Shown here in pieces: positions 36,901 to 51,022 of a DNA stretch of 64,000 bases; positions within the stretch are counted from its first letter, which is position 1, and the number at the start of each line of letters is the position of its first letter. Under the pieces are notes generated by a model. It worked only from the letters and a program-made list of their open reading frames with translations, was not told the origin of the DNA and did not search any database. The position numbers and the translations under genes are program-made. Source of the stretch: Monosporascus cannonballus (taxonomy: Eukaryota; Ascomycota; Sordariomycetes; Xylariales); contig QJNS01000004.1 of assembly GCA_004154925.1 (NCBI GenBank), positions 661,657-725,656 on the forward strand. The letters are read 5' to 3'.

Positions 36901-39900
36901 CCTTATAAAAGGAATAACGTAAAGTTAAAGATGGTTTTATAATGTATTAAAAAGTTATTAAAAAGAAATTAAATAATTTGCGTTAATGTTAGAAAAAAAT
37001 ATTTTGCCATTAAAAGAAAAGAATTCTAGAAATTCATTAGCTAATTAAGACATTTGCAGTTTTAATAAAAGATGTAAAAAAAGAAATTCGTAATTATTTT
37101 TAAAAAAACAGTAGAAATTAAATTAGTTAAAAGAGTAAAAAAAAAAGTGAAAAGAATAACGTTATATAGACGTAAAGTAAACTGGTTTGTTTTCGTAATC
37201 AACGTTATAATTAAGGCGTTTTTCGATCAAAACGTTGTAAATTTAGATTTAAATAGGAGATTTTTATCGCCCATAACCTTGGCCGCGCTTAAGATGGTCG
37301 ATTGGAATTTCAACAGTAAAACGTTTTAATTAGATTTATTATATTTGTTAGATATTTCAGTAGTTTTTATATGTTTTTTAGTAACTAATATTTTTATATA
37401 TTTAAGTATTAAACATTATTATTAATTATTTTGAAATTCAAGATTTGTTTTCTTTTGTATTTATCGTTATCGTTTTTTTAATTTTATATTTTTTTTAAAA
37501 AGACGATTTTAAGTATTAGTTTAAGCAAACAAATATAAAGTAGACTTTTATAATACTAGATAACAATAATGAGTATTTAATTTTAAAAATGATTTCAATA
37601 TTTTTAAATAGATTAAAGCATTTAAAATCTAACTTATTATTAAGTTTTTTAGTTTTGATTTACAAGCTATTAATTATTGTATTTTATTTTTAGTACAATA
37701 TATAAACTGTGTTTTTTTCAAATTAACTGAGATTTTGGTTTTTGTAAATTATAATATTGAGTTAGCTTTTACTATAAAAATTAGAGTTTAAATTAATAAT
37801 ATAATTTCATTATTTCGATTTTTATTATTAATATGTTTTATTTTTAATATAATAATAATACTTTTAAAAACAAACTATTAGTTTTATATATCGCGTTTAT
37901 ATATCGTTATATATAGAGATATATCTATGTTTTCGTTAATTTAAATATGATAAATTATTTAACTTAATTATTTTAACGTTTAATTTAATTATTTTTTGAT
38001 TCGTTTATTTAAAAGTAATTTACGGTTAAGAATTTACTTTTGGCGCTAATTTGTCCAAAACACCGATTTTAAATTTAGATATAAAAAATGTAAATATATT
38101 AAAAATAGTATTTTTGTTATCTTATATATATTAATATAACCTTTTATAAAAACGTAAATTGACTATTTCGTCGTTGTATTAGTTTTGAAAAATAAAAAAT
38201 ATCTATATTTAAAAATGTTATTAATAATTATCTATATTTTATCGCATTAAATTTCGAGAACGAAATTTTTAAATAAAATAACTAAATAATAAGGTTTTAA
38301 ATTGCGATATTTTACATTTTATTAAAAAATACTTATAAGTTATAATAAATTACACGATTTATAACGGGTTCTTTTTATTATATTATAAAATATATAATAC
38401 TTTATTATTTATTTTAATTATTTTCTATATTTCTAGAAATAGATAAAGTTATTATAAACTTTTAATAATTTTAACCAATATTTAATAATTATATAACGGG
38501 TTTTTGTAAAATCTCTTTACGAATAGCTTTTACTAGTTTTTAAGAACGTAAATTTTAATACGATATAACAATTAGTTTTTTGGTTATTTTTTTAAATTAT
38601 TAGATATATTTTTATTTTTTAATACTGTAAAAGTTTTCAAAATATATTAATAACTCGAGGGTTGCTGCTTTTACTATTTTATATAATTATATAATATTAT
38701 TCTTATTATATCACAATATTTAGAATTTTTTAAAAGATTTTAAAATTATAATCGCTTTTATAACTAACTATATTTACTTAGATATTTTTTATATAATATT
38801 TCTTGGCCTTAAATTCTAGATAAAAATTATTTAAGTATTATATTATTTATTTAGCTTTTATATCTTTTATAAATTGTGTAAGACTTTTATAATTAAAATC
38901 AATATCGATAAAAACTTTAAATTTTGTTAAAAAAGTTTTAATTTTTTTTAAAACAGAATTAACATTTACTAATAATTTCCTATAATAAGTAAAATATTTA
39001 AAGTTTAAGTTCTATAATGTATTAAAATAGTAAAGTATTAAATATTATTTTTAATTTCTTTAGCTATTTAAAAAAAAAAGTCTAAAATATAGTTTAAGAT
39101 CTTAGTTTTTAAACGTTTTTTGTTATTGTTAAATAATCTTATTAAAAATATTTTAATAATTTCGTTTTTAAATTACTTTAAAGTTTGTTTTAACTTCTTT
39201 TAATAATTCGAACCTTTTTATATATGTTTTTTAATAAAAGACTTTATAAATAGCTTGATTATATTGTTATATTTCTTAATTAAATTCCGTGCAAATTTTA
39301 TAAATCTTAAAATTTATCGAATATTTATAATGTTAGTATAATTAAAAATAAACCAGTTTTTAATTATTTTTAACTCGGAATTTTAAATTTAAATTTTGTT
39401 AAACATAGGAATATATTTTAAAAAGGTTAGCTTTTAAATATATTATATATTTTTAAACAAATTAATTCGAATATATATATTGTTTAAAATTTGAAGCATT
39501 TAAGCAATATGCTTTTTATATTTTCTGCGGTTTTCACATAAGTAAGTATGTTGTAAAAATATATAAATTTAAAATTATTTAAAAATACTTTAAAATTAAT
39601 TATAATTAAGTATTTAAAATTTACAAAGATATTTATAAGGTTTTCTATAACGAAATTTATATAAAATCGTATTATATAACGTTTTATAATATAACTGGTT
39701 ATCGTTTTATTTAATACCTGAAATTAACGAAAATAAAAAAATTAAGTAATAGAAAATATTATTTTAATATATAATATTATTTTTAATAAACTTTATAAAC
39801 AAATATCTGTATTTTAATCTAACTTGTACCGATAATATAGTATTGTTATAAATTATAAATAGAAATAAAATAAATATATTAAAATATTAATAATAATATG

Positions 39901-42439
39901 TAAATATATGCTTTATCTTTATTTTAAGAATTTAATAAATCTTTTTAATAAAAACCTATTCTAAAAAAAGAAAATTATTTTTATTATACGGCATTAATTT
40001 TTTATTATAATATTATAACCATGATGTAAACTATTCTAAATTATAAACGTTTATAGAATTATTTAGATATATAATATTTTTTCGTAATATTTATTAACAT
40101 TTAATTTACGTTAATATTATTATTTTTCGATTAAAAGCTTATAAAACTTAATAATTGTAATAATATAAATTCTAGCTTAGTAAATATTAAAATATTGGAT
40201 AAGTATAACGATATCGTTTTATTAACAGTTTGGCTTTTAATTATATATTTATAAAAAGTCTACTTTGCTATATTATTAAAAAAAAGTTTTAAAAAGTCGA
40301 ATGTATTTTAGTCGTTTTTTAAATTAAAACGGTTTATATATTTTTTATTATAAGATAATATTACGTAACATTTATAGTTATTTATTTTGAATAATTAAAC
40401 AAATAATAATATTTATCAGTTTATTAAACATAGTTAATTTCTAATTTAAAATATAAAACTTTTTTTAAACTTTAATTAATACATTAATAGAAATATAAAT
40501 ATAAAATAGAAATAAAAATACATTTTTCATATGTAGTAATTTATATAATGATTATTAGCATTTTATATATTATATTATTATATTACCAATTTATTTAAAT
40601 ATATATCGATAATACTTAATATATTAGAATTAAAAAATATATATAATACTGTTTATAATTAATAAATGTACGGTTTAATTAATTATAAATTTTAAATGCA
40701 ATAACAATTACTAGTTAATACACTGTTTATCGAATTATACAGTATTTAACGTTATTTTTTAAAAACGAATAATTTTAAATTACGAAAATAGTAGTTTTTC
40801 ATTACTTTGTAAAAAGGATATTATAAATTTAGTAAAAACTAAGTAGTATAAAAACATAAAGTTATTTTAAATAGAATATTAAAGAACGACATTAACATAT
40901 TTTTAATAACTATAATTTATTATAATAATTATTCTTTAGTAATTAAACATTTACAAAATTAAATTTATTCGCTTAGAATTTGATTAACTATATATAAGTA
41001 ATTAGAAAGTTAACGGTTTTTATTTAATAATTATTTAATATTTTATATTAATTATTTTACGTTTATAACAATCTTTAAAATTAGGTTTTGTTATACAATT
41101 TCAACATTAATAAGTTTTTAAATACCCGTAAAACATTTTTAAATATTTTCTAAAAGTAGTTATATTATTAAAAAACCCGTTTTAACGATATAAAATTAGA
41201 GATAAGAATAAAATAAATTAATTTAAAGTTATCTTGAAATATAATATTTAAAAATCGATAGATTTAATAAAGCCTAGTAATTATAGTAATAATTTATAAT
41301 ATTCTTTAATTTTGTTTATATTTTTAACTTTTGTAACAAAAGTATATAATTTTATATTTTTTACAAAGAAATTTTCTACAAATATATTAATAATTCTGTA
41401 ATATTAAAAGAAGCTATTAAAACCCAATTTTAATATTAATTTAATTTCTTACGTAAATTAAATTGTAAAATATTTAAATTACTAATTTGTACTTTAATAA
41501 AAGTCTTTTCTTTTAATATATTATAATTATGTATTTAATAAACGCTTTATAAACTATTTCAAGATTTAAATTTTGTTGAAAATAAAATATTTTTTCTAAT
41601 AACACCGATTTAATAACGTTATTACTAATTTGTTACTATAAAACGAATACAACAAAATGTATTTTATTATATTTTATATATACTTTAAATATTCCTTTTA
41701 ATTATTATATTTAATTTCTTATATTTAAAAATATTTATTTAATAAAAATATTTTAATTTTAATATTATACTACCAGATATTTATTATCATAATAGTTGAT
41801 GTTAAATTTTTGATATTTATTATTTGTTTTACTATTTCGATATTTCGTTTTTCTTTACTTTTTATACTTTTATTTTTCGTAATACATTAATTTTATGAAA
41901 GTATATTCCCAATTAAACTGGTTTTTTTAACTTAAACGAAATAACAAAAATGATGTTTACGAAATATTAAAGGAGTTTTTTTTATATTGAATATATTAAG
42001 TTAAAAAAATTTATAGTAATAAAGAATATACCAAGTTTTCTAATATTGCAGATTTGTTTTTAATATTATATTTCGAAATAAATATATTATTTAATATAAC
42101 CTAATTTAATAAAAATAAGATATAACTATGTTAATAATGTTTTAAATAATTTTGATAAAAATCAATAATAATATATTAAAATCTTGAAATACTCTTTATA
42201 TTAAAAAATAATATCAAATTCATTTTGTAATATATATTATAAAATAACAGTTATATAAGTTATTTAACCTTTTCATAAAATAGATTTATTAATAATATAA
42301 ATATTTAATATTGTTTTTAATTATTACTATATTATTATAACTTTAACATAGCTATTTAATATATTATTTAATAAATTAAAAATATAGATTATATAAATTT
42401 TATACTTATTTATATTTCTCTATAATTCATTTGAATTTA

Positions 42440-42530
42440 AGTTATAATTTCTATATTAAGTCAAATATACCAAAAATAATTATATGATATAAATTGCACA
42501 ATAAATATTATTATTTATATTTATATGAAG
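42440..42530 (+). repeat. Dispersed repeat family, copy E
   Basis: Head of the unit only: TTAAGTCAAATATACCAAAA, then TGATATAAATTGCACAATAA. Strongly AT-shifted. Confidence 0.5.
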
Positions 42531-44708
42531 TATTAAAATTTTATGTTTTTAAATAATTTATATCTATATTACTCGTACTTTATTAAACATTTATTTACAA
42601 TAATATATTATTAACATCAATTATTTAAAACATTTGCGTTAAAAGTTTTAACCTTCGATTAATACATATGTAAAAAGTAAAAAAAAATATTGAAAAGTTT
42701 AAATAACATTATTAACAATTCGAAATAATTATAATTCGTTTCTCAAGTAATTTCTTATATATCGTATTTGTAAAGTGTTTTTTTCTATAATACGTATTTT
42801 TAAATATATATATATATAATTATTAAACGATTAAAAATTTTATATATTAAAAATATCAATATATAAATCATACGAATTTAAATTTAATTTTTTTGTAATT
42901 AATATAAAAATCTTAATTAAATTGCTATTACGGTTAATTTATTTTATATTATTTTTAAAAAATAAAACAAAATCGAAATCTTTTTAGTTTAAGAAATTTA
43001 ATAAAGATTAATATAATAAATATTTTAATAACTCAATTGTTATATTTAAAAAGTATTTACATACTTAATATAACGTTGTATTTTATAAACCTTTAATACT
43101 TTTAAAATAAATATTTGATTATTATTAGTATTGAAAATAATTATGTTAAATATAATAAATATATAAGTTTATAACTCGTTTTATCACTTAATAAATTTAA
43201 TATTTTTAAATTTCAATTAACAACCTTATTTTAAAAACGTTAAATTAATAACATTATTTAATTTTCTTAATAATTAAAAACTTAATATATTATTCGGCTT
43301 TTAAGGTTTATAATTATAAAATGTTATTTTCAATTTTCGTATTAGTAAATATATTAACAATTTTAATATATTATATAATAAATTTTCTTATTGCACTGAA
43401 ACCTTTTAAGTAAATAACTAATTTTGATTTCTGTTTTAATTAAAAAGTATTTTTCTTTGAACATTTTATATATTATTATATTTTAATTTATATTCGATTT
43501 ATTTACTTGTAAAATATTATTTATTAATACTTATATATTTTTAAAAATTATTTTGTATATAAATATACCTTTTTTGTATATTTTATATATAAATTAAATA
43601 TTTAAAATTTATATATAAACTTTATATTAATATTTATAACAGCTTTTTCAAATTATAACTAAAGAGAGTTATTTTAAAATAAATATCAAATAAACGCCTT
43701 TTGTAGGCAATAATAATATATATACTTTCGAAATATATTCGTTATAAATTTAAAACTTTAAAAAATATTTTTAAAATCTTATACGATGTATAATAGTGCT
43801 TATTTTTAAGTTTAAATTTTAATTTACTTTTTATAAACTTTAGTTTAATAAATAAACATTTATACGTATTATAATTTATATATAAGTTAATAAATATTTC
43901 TAATTTATAAATTATATTTAAAATTTCTTATAAAAATATTTATAATACGAAATTAGTATATAAAATTATAATAATGTAATAAAAGGTTTATTATATATAT
44001 AATATTAATTGTTATTAAAAATGAAATAAAACTTACTTATATAATTAAAAAACATATTTGTTTTTTCCGTAACAATTTTATAATATTTGAATAAATTCGA
44101 TATTTATAACTTTAAGTTATTATAATATATATTTAAAATTCTTTTATAAATGTATTTTTAAATTATGTTAAGTTATTAATTTAATGTTTTAAACTTTATA
44201 TAATCTAAATTTGATAATTTTATACGTTTATATCTTTTAATATATATATAGATTAAATATAATATATATTAGTGTATAATCTATTTCGAAAATTTATTTT
44301 TAAAACTTTTAAAAGTTTAAAATAATATTTAATTGAATTATACAACTTGTATAATTCAAATAAATATTATTTTGATATGGTAAAGTAGATATAGTTTTAA
44401 ATTATTTGTTTTATATTTTAATAATCGAAAAATATAACAGTAAATAATTTCAAAATTGGAATTTTTATTATTTTATATTAAAATGTTATTAAATATTGTA
44501 AATGCTAATTCGAAAAGATTATACTAAAACTTTTTTATATTGTTCTTAAAACTTTATTATTTAATTGGAAAATGTTTAAATTTTTATATATAATTTCAAT
44601 ACAAAATATAATTAAATATAAATTATATCTTTAAAGTAAAATAAATTGAATATTATTTATTACAAGATATAATATATATATAAATATTGTATAAAGTATA
44701 TTTAAACT

Positions 44709-45110
44709 TTAGATATACTTTCAAATTAAGTTAAATATATATAAAATTAGTATACGATATATTTTTATTATAAATATTATATCTAGTATATTTAATAAAA
44801 TAATTAATTCTGATTTGTACGGTTAAATAAATTATATTTTAATTTTATAAAGCTTCATTTCAAAGTTAAATATGTAATTGCCGATAAATTTCGACTATAA
44901 TAAATTTTAAGTTCGTTAATTTCGCGATTTATCGCATTAAATAATATGACTTAAAAAACTTAAATTTTGCATAATAAATCTGAAAAATAAACATTGAAAA
45001 TAAACATTGAAAATAAACATTAAAATTAAGGTTTAAACGTATTTCTTATAAATAAGCCTTAAAGGTAAGCTTTTAATGTATATAAAAAGCTTTATATTTT
45101 TTTTCAGATT
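44709..45110 (+). repeat. Dispersed repeat family, near-full copy F
   Basis: Head, middle and tail of the unit are present. The tail carries three tandem copies of AAAATAAACATTGA at about 44985-45027. It is followed by TATATAAAAAGCTTTATA, a TATA-like element, so the unit may be an LTR or promoter-bearing repeat. About 400 bp. Confidence 0.6.
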
Positions 45111-45190
45111 TATAATAAAAAATAAATATTAACTAAGTAGAAAAACTTAAAAGCTTTAATTTCAGTCGTTTTTGCACAAAATATATTTAA

Positions 45191-45561
45191 ATTTATGTCA
45201 TATTTTCCAAGCCGAAGCAAATATATTAAAGATTTATTATTTAATATAACTTATACGCTAAATATTATATGTAATATTTTCAAATATAATAATTAATTTA
45301 TAGTTTTTGCGATTAGAATAAATTATATTTTCAATTTCTAAACGCTTATTTTAAAACCGAATAATTATTTATAAATTCAACTATGGTAAACTTTATATTA
45401 CTTGGTTTTACGGTTCTACAAAAGTATAAAATTAAGTTTTATATAATAAACCTTTAGAATAAATCGTAAAAATAAAGCTTAAAAATAAACCGTAAAAGTA
45501 AACCTTAGACGTAAACTTTAAATATATATAGAAGGCTTTGCAAATCTTTATCAGTTTTACG
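45191..45561 (+). repeat. Dispersed repeat family, near-full copy G
   Basis: Same order as copy F: TTTTCCAAGCCGAAGCAAAT head, ATAGTTTTTGCGATTAGAAT middle, and tail units such as AAAATAAAGCTTA, AAAATAAACCGTA and AAAGTAAACCTTA. It ends in a TATATATAGAAGGCTTTGC stretch and a TTTATCAGTTTTACG end. It sits about 80 bases after copy F in the same orientation. Confidence 0.6.
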
Positions 45562-46340
45562 AATTAATCGTTTCACGGTTTTCAAATTACTATTAATTAA
45601 AATACTATACTGCGAAATTCGAAATATATAAAATTAGTTATTTATAAAAATAGAATTTTTACAAAATTGATCTTATTTACTGCACATTATGCCTATAAAG
45701 TTACTAGAAAAATTAAAACTATAAATATTATCGATTTAAAAAGTCGTTTTTAAAAGATTAATGATTTTTATAATACTTTTTACATTATGTTTAATTATAA
45801 TAATATGTTGTAAAATTCGAAATTAAATTATAAATAATCAGATTCTAGTTATATTTTTATAAAAATAATTAATATTTATAATATATAATTTTTATAAAAT
45901 TATTGAAAACGCAAAAATAATCGATATTATTATCAATTTAATTAATTTACTTTAAACAAGACATTTGCTTCCAAATTTTCGAATATAATTTAATTCGTAT
46001 TTATACTAAAATATAATTTTTAAAAATATCTTTTTAACGAAAAATAAAAGAATTATTAAGAGCCTATTAATAAAATTAAATAGAGAAAATAATAACGTAT
46101 ATAAAAATTTCAAAGTATAGATTTTAAAACTAATTAAGCTGGACAATTACAAACGCTAGATTACTTGGCTGAATCGAATAGTAAAAATTTTGTAAAACTC
46201 GAACATTTGTTAATGTAAATAAAAGCGAAATAAAGCAGCCTAAAAAAGAGACAGCTTTAATAAAGCCTAGAAATCAAAATCGTAATTTATTATTTTATTT
46301 AATTTTACTTACAATGTTATATTTTTTAAAGAAAACTATA

Positions 46341-46562
46341 AGCATTGTATTTTGTATTTTCGAATACGGTAATTAATTTATAGTTTTTATAATTAAATAA
46401 ATTTTATCTTGATTTTAAAAACTTTTATTTCAATCGAGTAATTGCTTATAAACTGTATTTAAGATAAAATTTATATTTATTAATTGAAAAATCAAGCTTA
46501 ATATCGTAAATAGTTTAAAATATATATAAAAACTATTATAAGTCTTTATCAATTTTACGGTT
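46341..46562 (+). repeat. Dispersed repeat family, shortened copy H
   Basis: Contains ATTTTCGAATACGGTAATTA and the tail TATATATAAAAACTATTATA, then TTTATCAATTTTACGG. The tandem tail units are reduced to one or two, so copies differ by unit number as well as by point changes. Confidence 0.5.
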
Positions 46563-49500
46563 CCATTATTTTATTAAGTTTAATTTATTATTAATTAATA
46601 TATTTGAATCGAAAAATCTGAAAAACCATAATATTAATTATGAATAATATTCAATATGTTATAAAAATTATCTTATTTATACTACTTTATTTCAAAACTT
46701 TATAGTAAAAAGTTAAGACTATCGATATTATAATTAATTTTTAAAAAGTTTAAGAACCAATTTTAATAGTTAATTTTTAAATATAATATAAATTACAATA
46801 GCAACGAAATTAAAATTTATAAAAATATTATTAACCAAGTTTAAAAAGAAACAATAATAAATTTAAGATTTTCAAAATTTAGATTTTAAAATAAATTAAG
46901 TTAAATAATTGCAAACGTTAATTTGCTAGGTTTTTCGAGCGAGAAAAACATTTTTAAATTAGAATAAATATCGATATAAATAAAAGAAAGCCAAAATAAT
47001 ATATAGTTAATTTAAAATCAAAAAATTGAAAAACGATAAATTTAATAAAACTTACTAATTAAAATAATAATATATTATCTTATATAATGGTATTTGTATA
47101 CTTGGATATTTTATAAAAAATAATCAATATTATTGACTTACTATTATATAAGATTATATTTACACTGTTTATATTTTTATAATTTAATTAAAATAAAAGG
47201 CTTTAATATATTAAATATTAATTTCAAATTGGATTTCGTTATTCAAAAAAATATTTATAAAAGAATTCCATTATAATAATTTTATTTTAATTTCGTAAAA
47301 ATAATAGGTAAAATATTTATATCTTTTTTAATATTATATATATTGCTTTAATTTTTAATATATATATATATAATTTTAATATTTAGCTAAGCTTTAAAAA
47401 AAGAGCTTAAATTTAAGTATAGCTTATATATATATATATATTTATTATTTTAATTATTGAAATTAAAACTGTAATATAATAATATTAAAAATTATATATA
47501 ATAATTAAGTAAAAATTTGTTTTTAAAAGATTTTATATTATTAAAAAAATATCGTTTTTAATATTAAAATTATTTATGCTCTTAATATTAAACATTTATT
47601 AAACTATATTACTTAAAATATTTAGTAAAAAATTATTCTTTATAATTAAAATAGTACAAAGCTTGAATAGTATAAATAATTCATTTATATTAAGCAAACC
47701 AAATATTTTCGTTATAAATTTAAATGATATTGTTATTTTTAAATTGTAGTAACGTTATTATATTTATTATATAAAATAGCTATATAATAACAACGAAATT
47801 AAAATTTTAATAACTTTGTAAAAAGTCTTAAATAATTTTTCTATTAGTTGAGAAGAGAAATAAAATTCGATTTTAATATAGTTTTATTAAATTATACGAA
47901 ATAAAAATATAAAAAATAATTAATAAACTGTTTTCAAATAATTTTAGATTTTGTAATATAAATAAATAAAATAGTAAAAATAATAATATTTTAAAAACCT
48001 TTATATAAAATAATTTGGTTAATGGTAACGTAGTAATTATTAAAATTATTTATATTATTAAAATAGTTCATGTTATTTATATTATTTATCTTATTTATTT
48101 TACTTATGTTATTTCAGAAGTAAAATTGTAAATTAATTATTCGAAAGTTTAATTACTAACATGTAAAATCTATTAGAAATTCGTATATTAATTAAAGTAT
48201 TACAACAAATAAAATTTTGAAATTAATATTTCGAAGGTTTCGCTATTAAAATTAAATATTCTATAAATTCTCCCGGGTTAAAAAATTATTTATGCAGTTA
48301 AAAGTTCAAATTTATCGCTAAAAAGTTTATTTAATAATAATCTGATGTTCGATAAATCTTTTTAATCAAATTATTTTGATTAAATGTTAAATTAATCTTT
48401 GTTATATATTAATAATAATGATAATAATAGTTATAATAAATACATTAATTCGGTTATTTATTTTAATTATTTAAGATACGAATAATTGATTTTAATTAAT
48501 ACAGATAAACAAGTTAAATTATAAAATAAAAAAAGATTATCGAGATAAAGAACTTAATCCGATTATATTAATAGTATTAAAGGTTAATATTTAAAGCGTT
48601 AAAAAATAGAATAAACAATGATTGTAATAGTAGTTCTTAGCGGTTAAACATATAGCAAAAAAGAATTTTCTTAATATATATACCAAACTCGAGTTTTTTA
48701 ATTAGCCGAGGCTGATTATAAATATAATACTCTGCCTCACTTTACACTTTAAATTTATAATAAATATAATAAAAATATTTGTTTTTTTAATAAAATGAGT
48801 AAACGATTTTAAAATTTATTAATAAATTAATATTTCAATTATTTTTAACGGTTTATTTCTAAAACTAATTTAAAATACTATAAAGCGGATTTGTAAAATT
48901 TATGAAAATAACGAAACCTAAAATATATATTATACTTTTTAAAATTAATATTTTAATAATTATATCTTATAATTTATAAATTATATAGATAATAATATTA
49001 CAAACTACTTTTATTACAGTTTTAAAGAGCATTTTATAAATATTTAAGATAAAATAAGGCGAATAGTATTCGAGCTAATTACGTTTTATTTTTAATAATA
49101 CAATAATTAAACTTTTGCTCTTTTATTCCGTCGTAGTTTGTTAGCTTTTTCATAGATTAAGAGTTTAATTCCAGAATTGAGCAGTTAATTTACCTCGTAA
49201 ATATATTAAGTACAAGACGGATTTCTAATTACCGCAGTTATCTTAAATATAAACCTTAAGTTAACGCATAGTTCGAAAATTGCAAAACGGTTAAATAATT
49301 TTCGATAAAACGCTTTTAAATTTTAATTAATTATAATAAAACGATGTAATTGAAAAAGAACTTATTATTATAGTTTTAAGTAGTACTTTATAAGTATATA
49401 AAGTAGAATAAGATAGTTAATAATCAAACTGATAACGTTTTACTTTTAGCACTATCATAGCTAGAATTTTATTGATTTATACCGTAATAATTTTGTAAAA

Positions 49501-49967
49501 ATAAAACTTCTAAATTTATATTAAATTATTTTTACAACAGTCGAAATAAATGTTATAATCAATAAAAATATCGATACTTATAAAAAATATCTATTAAAAT
49601 AAATAACGCATTAATAAACTTTTTAAATGTTATTAAACTTTAATTTACTAATACTAATATAATTTTTAAATAATATAAAATTGATACTTAAAACTTATAT
49701 TAACTGTTAAACTAATCATTTTTTAAATTCTAATTATTTTTAAAGTAATAAAACAATTTTTATTTAGTATATTATTTTAGGAAACATTTTATATACAATA
49801 AATTTTAATAAAAAGTGTTATTAAAAATATTAAGTAACAAACAATATGTATTATACTATTTTGTAGTTATAATTAAAATCAATGAAAATCCTATTATACC
49901 TTATATTTATTTATAAAAAATAAATATTTTGTTAAAATGAATAAAAAAGTAATATAAGTATTATAAA

Positions 49968-50090
49968 TCGTATACAAGGTAGCGAGGGTGCAACGCTAAC
50001 CACAATACCAAAAGATCAGTAATTTCAAACTTTAATTGGAGTTTGAACAATCTAATTCATCTTATGAGGACTAGCTGTGCATATTATTAC
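49968..50090 (+). mobile_element. LTR-like remnant with tRNA-like antisense segment
   Basis: An island of normal composition near the right end of the AT-rich block. It contains GGTAGCGAGGGTGCAACGCT, then AACCACAATACCAAAAG, laid out like the start of the solo LTR at 50899 (GGTAC..., CGTCTAGCCATTACACCACT, AAAAG). On the minus strand the segment reads like the 5' half of a tRNA (GGTATTGTGGTTAGCG). A perfect stem TTCAAACT/AGTTTGAA lies at 50024-50047. No end repeat or target duplication was found. Confidence 0.4.
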
Positions 50091-50281
50091 ATCGTATATA
50101 TAATTTTAATAAATTACATTTCGTACTAGTAATTAAAGTTTTCGAAATTTACGTTTAATTTGTTTTATTTAAATAATTATAATTAACTGAATTAATTATA
50201 ATATTATATATTATATGATTATTACATTTATTTAAAAATATTTATTAAATATTTTACAGTTATTATTATAATAAAAATATT

Positions 50282-50570
50282 TTAAGGCTTATTTTTAAGA
50301 TTTATTGCGTAAAACTTGGCTTTTTAACTTTATCAAAATATAAAATTAACGGATATAAGATTTATTATAGTAAAAGTTTGTCGATAATTATTCGGCTTTA
50401 AAATAAATCTTCATAGAATTAAAGCATAATTTATTTTAATTGTAAAAACTAGATATTAATTATCGTATTCGAGAATACAAAACAAAATATTTATCGTGTA
50501 AATTATATCGCGTAATAAATTTCTACATATTTGAATTAGTTTAAAAAATTTGACTTAGATATAAGTATAT
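50282..50570 (-). repeat. Dispersed repeat family, near-full copy I, inverted
   Basis: The reverse complement gives the head words ACGCGATATAATTTACACGA and ATTCTCGAATACGATAATTA, then the AAGCCGAATAATTATCGAC middle and the ATAAATCTTAAAAATAAGCC tail. It is the only near-full copy in the opposite orientation. Confidence 0.6.
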
Positions 50571-50898
50571 TTTTAATTATTATAATAATACTAAAATTTA
50601 CAATTATAAATAATTTAAAAAATTCAAATTTTTAAATAAAGAAATGAAATGAAACATTATATTTATAGACATCTTATAAATAGTTAATTTTAATAAATAA
50701 AAATTTTCTAACTTATTTACGTTATTTTATATAATTATTTCGTTACTTTTTATCAATATTATATAATTTTTAATACTTAAAGAATTAATTTCTTTAAAAA
50801 AATTCCAATTTAAAAATCTTAACAAACGTTACGCAAAATAGCCGAATATATAAAAGATTAAAAATAATTTTAAAAAATAGCCAGCAAAATTAACTGCA

Positions 50899-51022
50899 TG
50901 TTACGGTACAGAAGAACAAGCGTCTAGCCATTACACCACTAAAAGTGGAACGTTGTCAGCCCGAGCACTGACCGCCTTGTTCTGCTCTATATACCTACAA
51001 GGTGCCACTTGGAACTGTGACA
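50899..51022 (+). mobile_element. Solo LTR with 5-bp target duplication
   Basis: A 124-bp sequence starting TGTTACGGTACAG and ending GGAACTGTGACA, so its ends are near-perfect inverted repeats (TGTTAC/GTGACA). It is flanked on both sides by the 5-bp direct repeat CTGCA (50894-50898 and 51023-51027), the classic mark of retroviral-type integration followed by LTR-LTR recombination. A TATA-like CTCTATATACC lies inside. GC is normal and no RIP is apparent. Orientation is set by the TATA-like element and is uncertain. Confidence 0.85.

Larger units (their letters stand above)
30541..50898. repeat. AT-rich repeat block (right), about 20 kb
   Basis: Extremely AT-rich (roughly 80% or more by eye), with stop codons in all frames and no credible gene; the longest open frames are 60-84 codons. 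Unlike the left block, residual C is not concentrated in CpG: CpA and CpT are common and CpG is rare in the lines I counted. It contains at least nine copies of one dispersed repeat family and two small islands of more normal composition (32755-32883 and 49968-50090). It is probably constitutive heterochromatin; a centromeric role cannot be judged from sequence alone. Confidence 0.85.

Noticed and set aside
37147..37329. 60-codon plus frame in the AT-rich block
   Set aside because: Starts at GTG and has no domain; chance opening in AT-rich DNA.
30541..50898. Centromere
   Set aside because: Size and AT content would allow it in some fungi, but equally decayed repeat blocks are common on chromosome arms and no sequence feature is diagnostic; CENP-A data would be needed.
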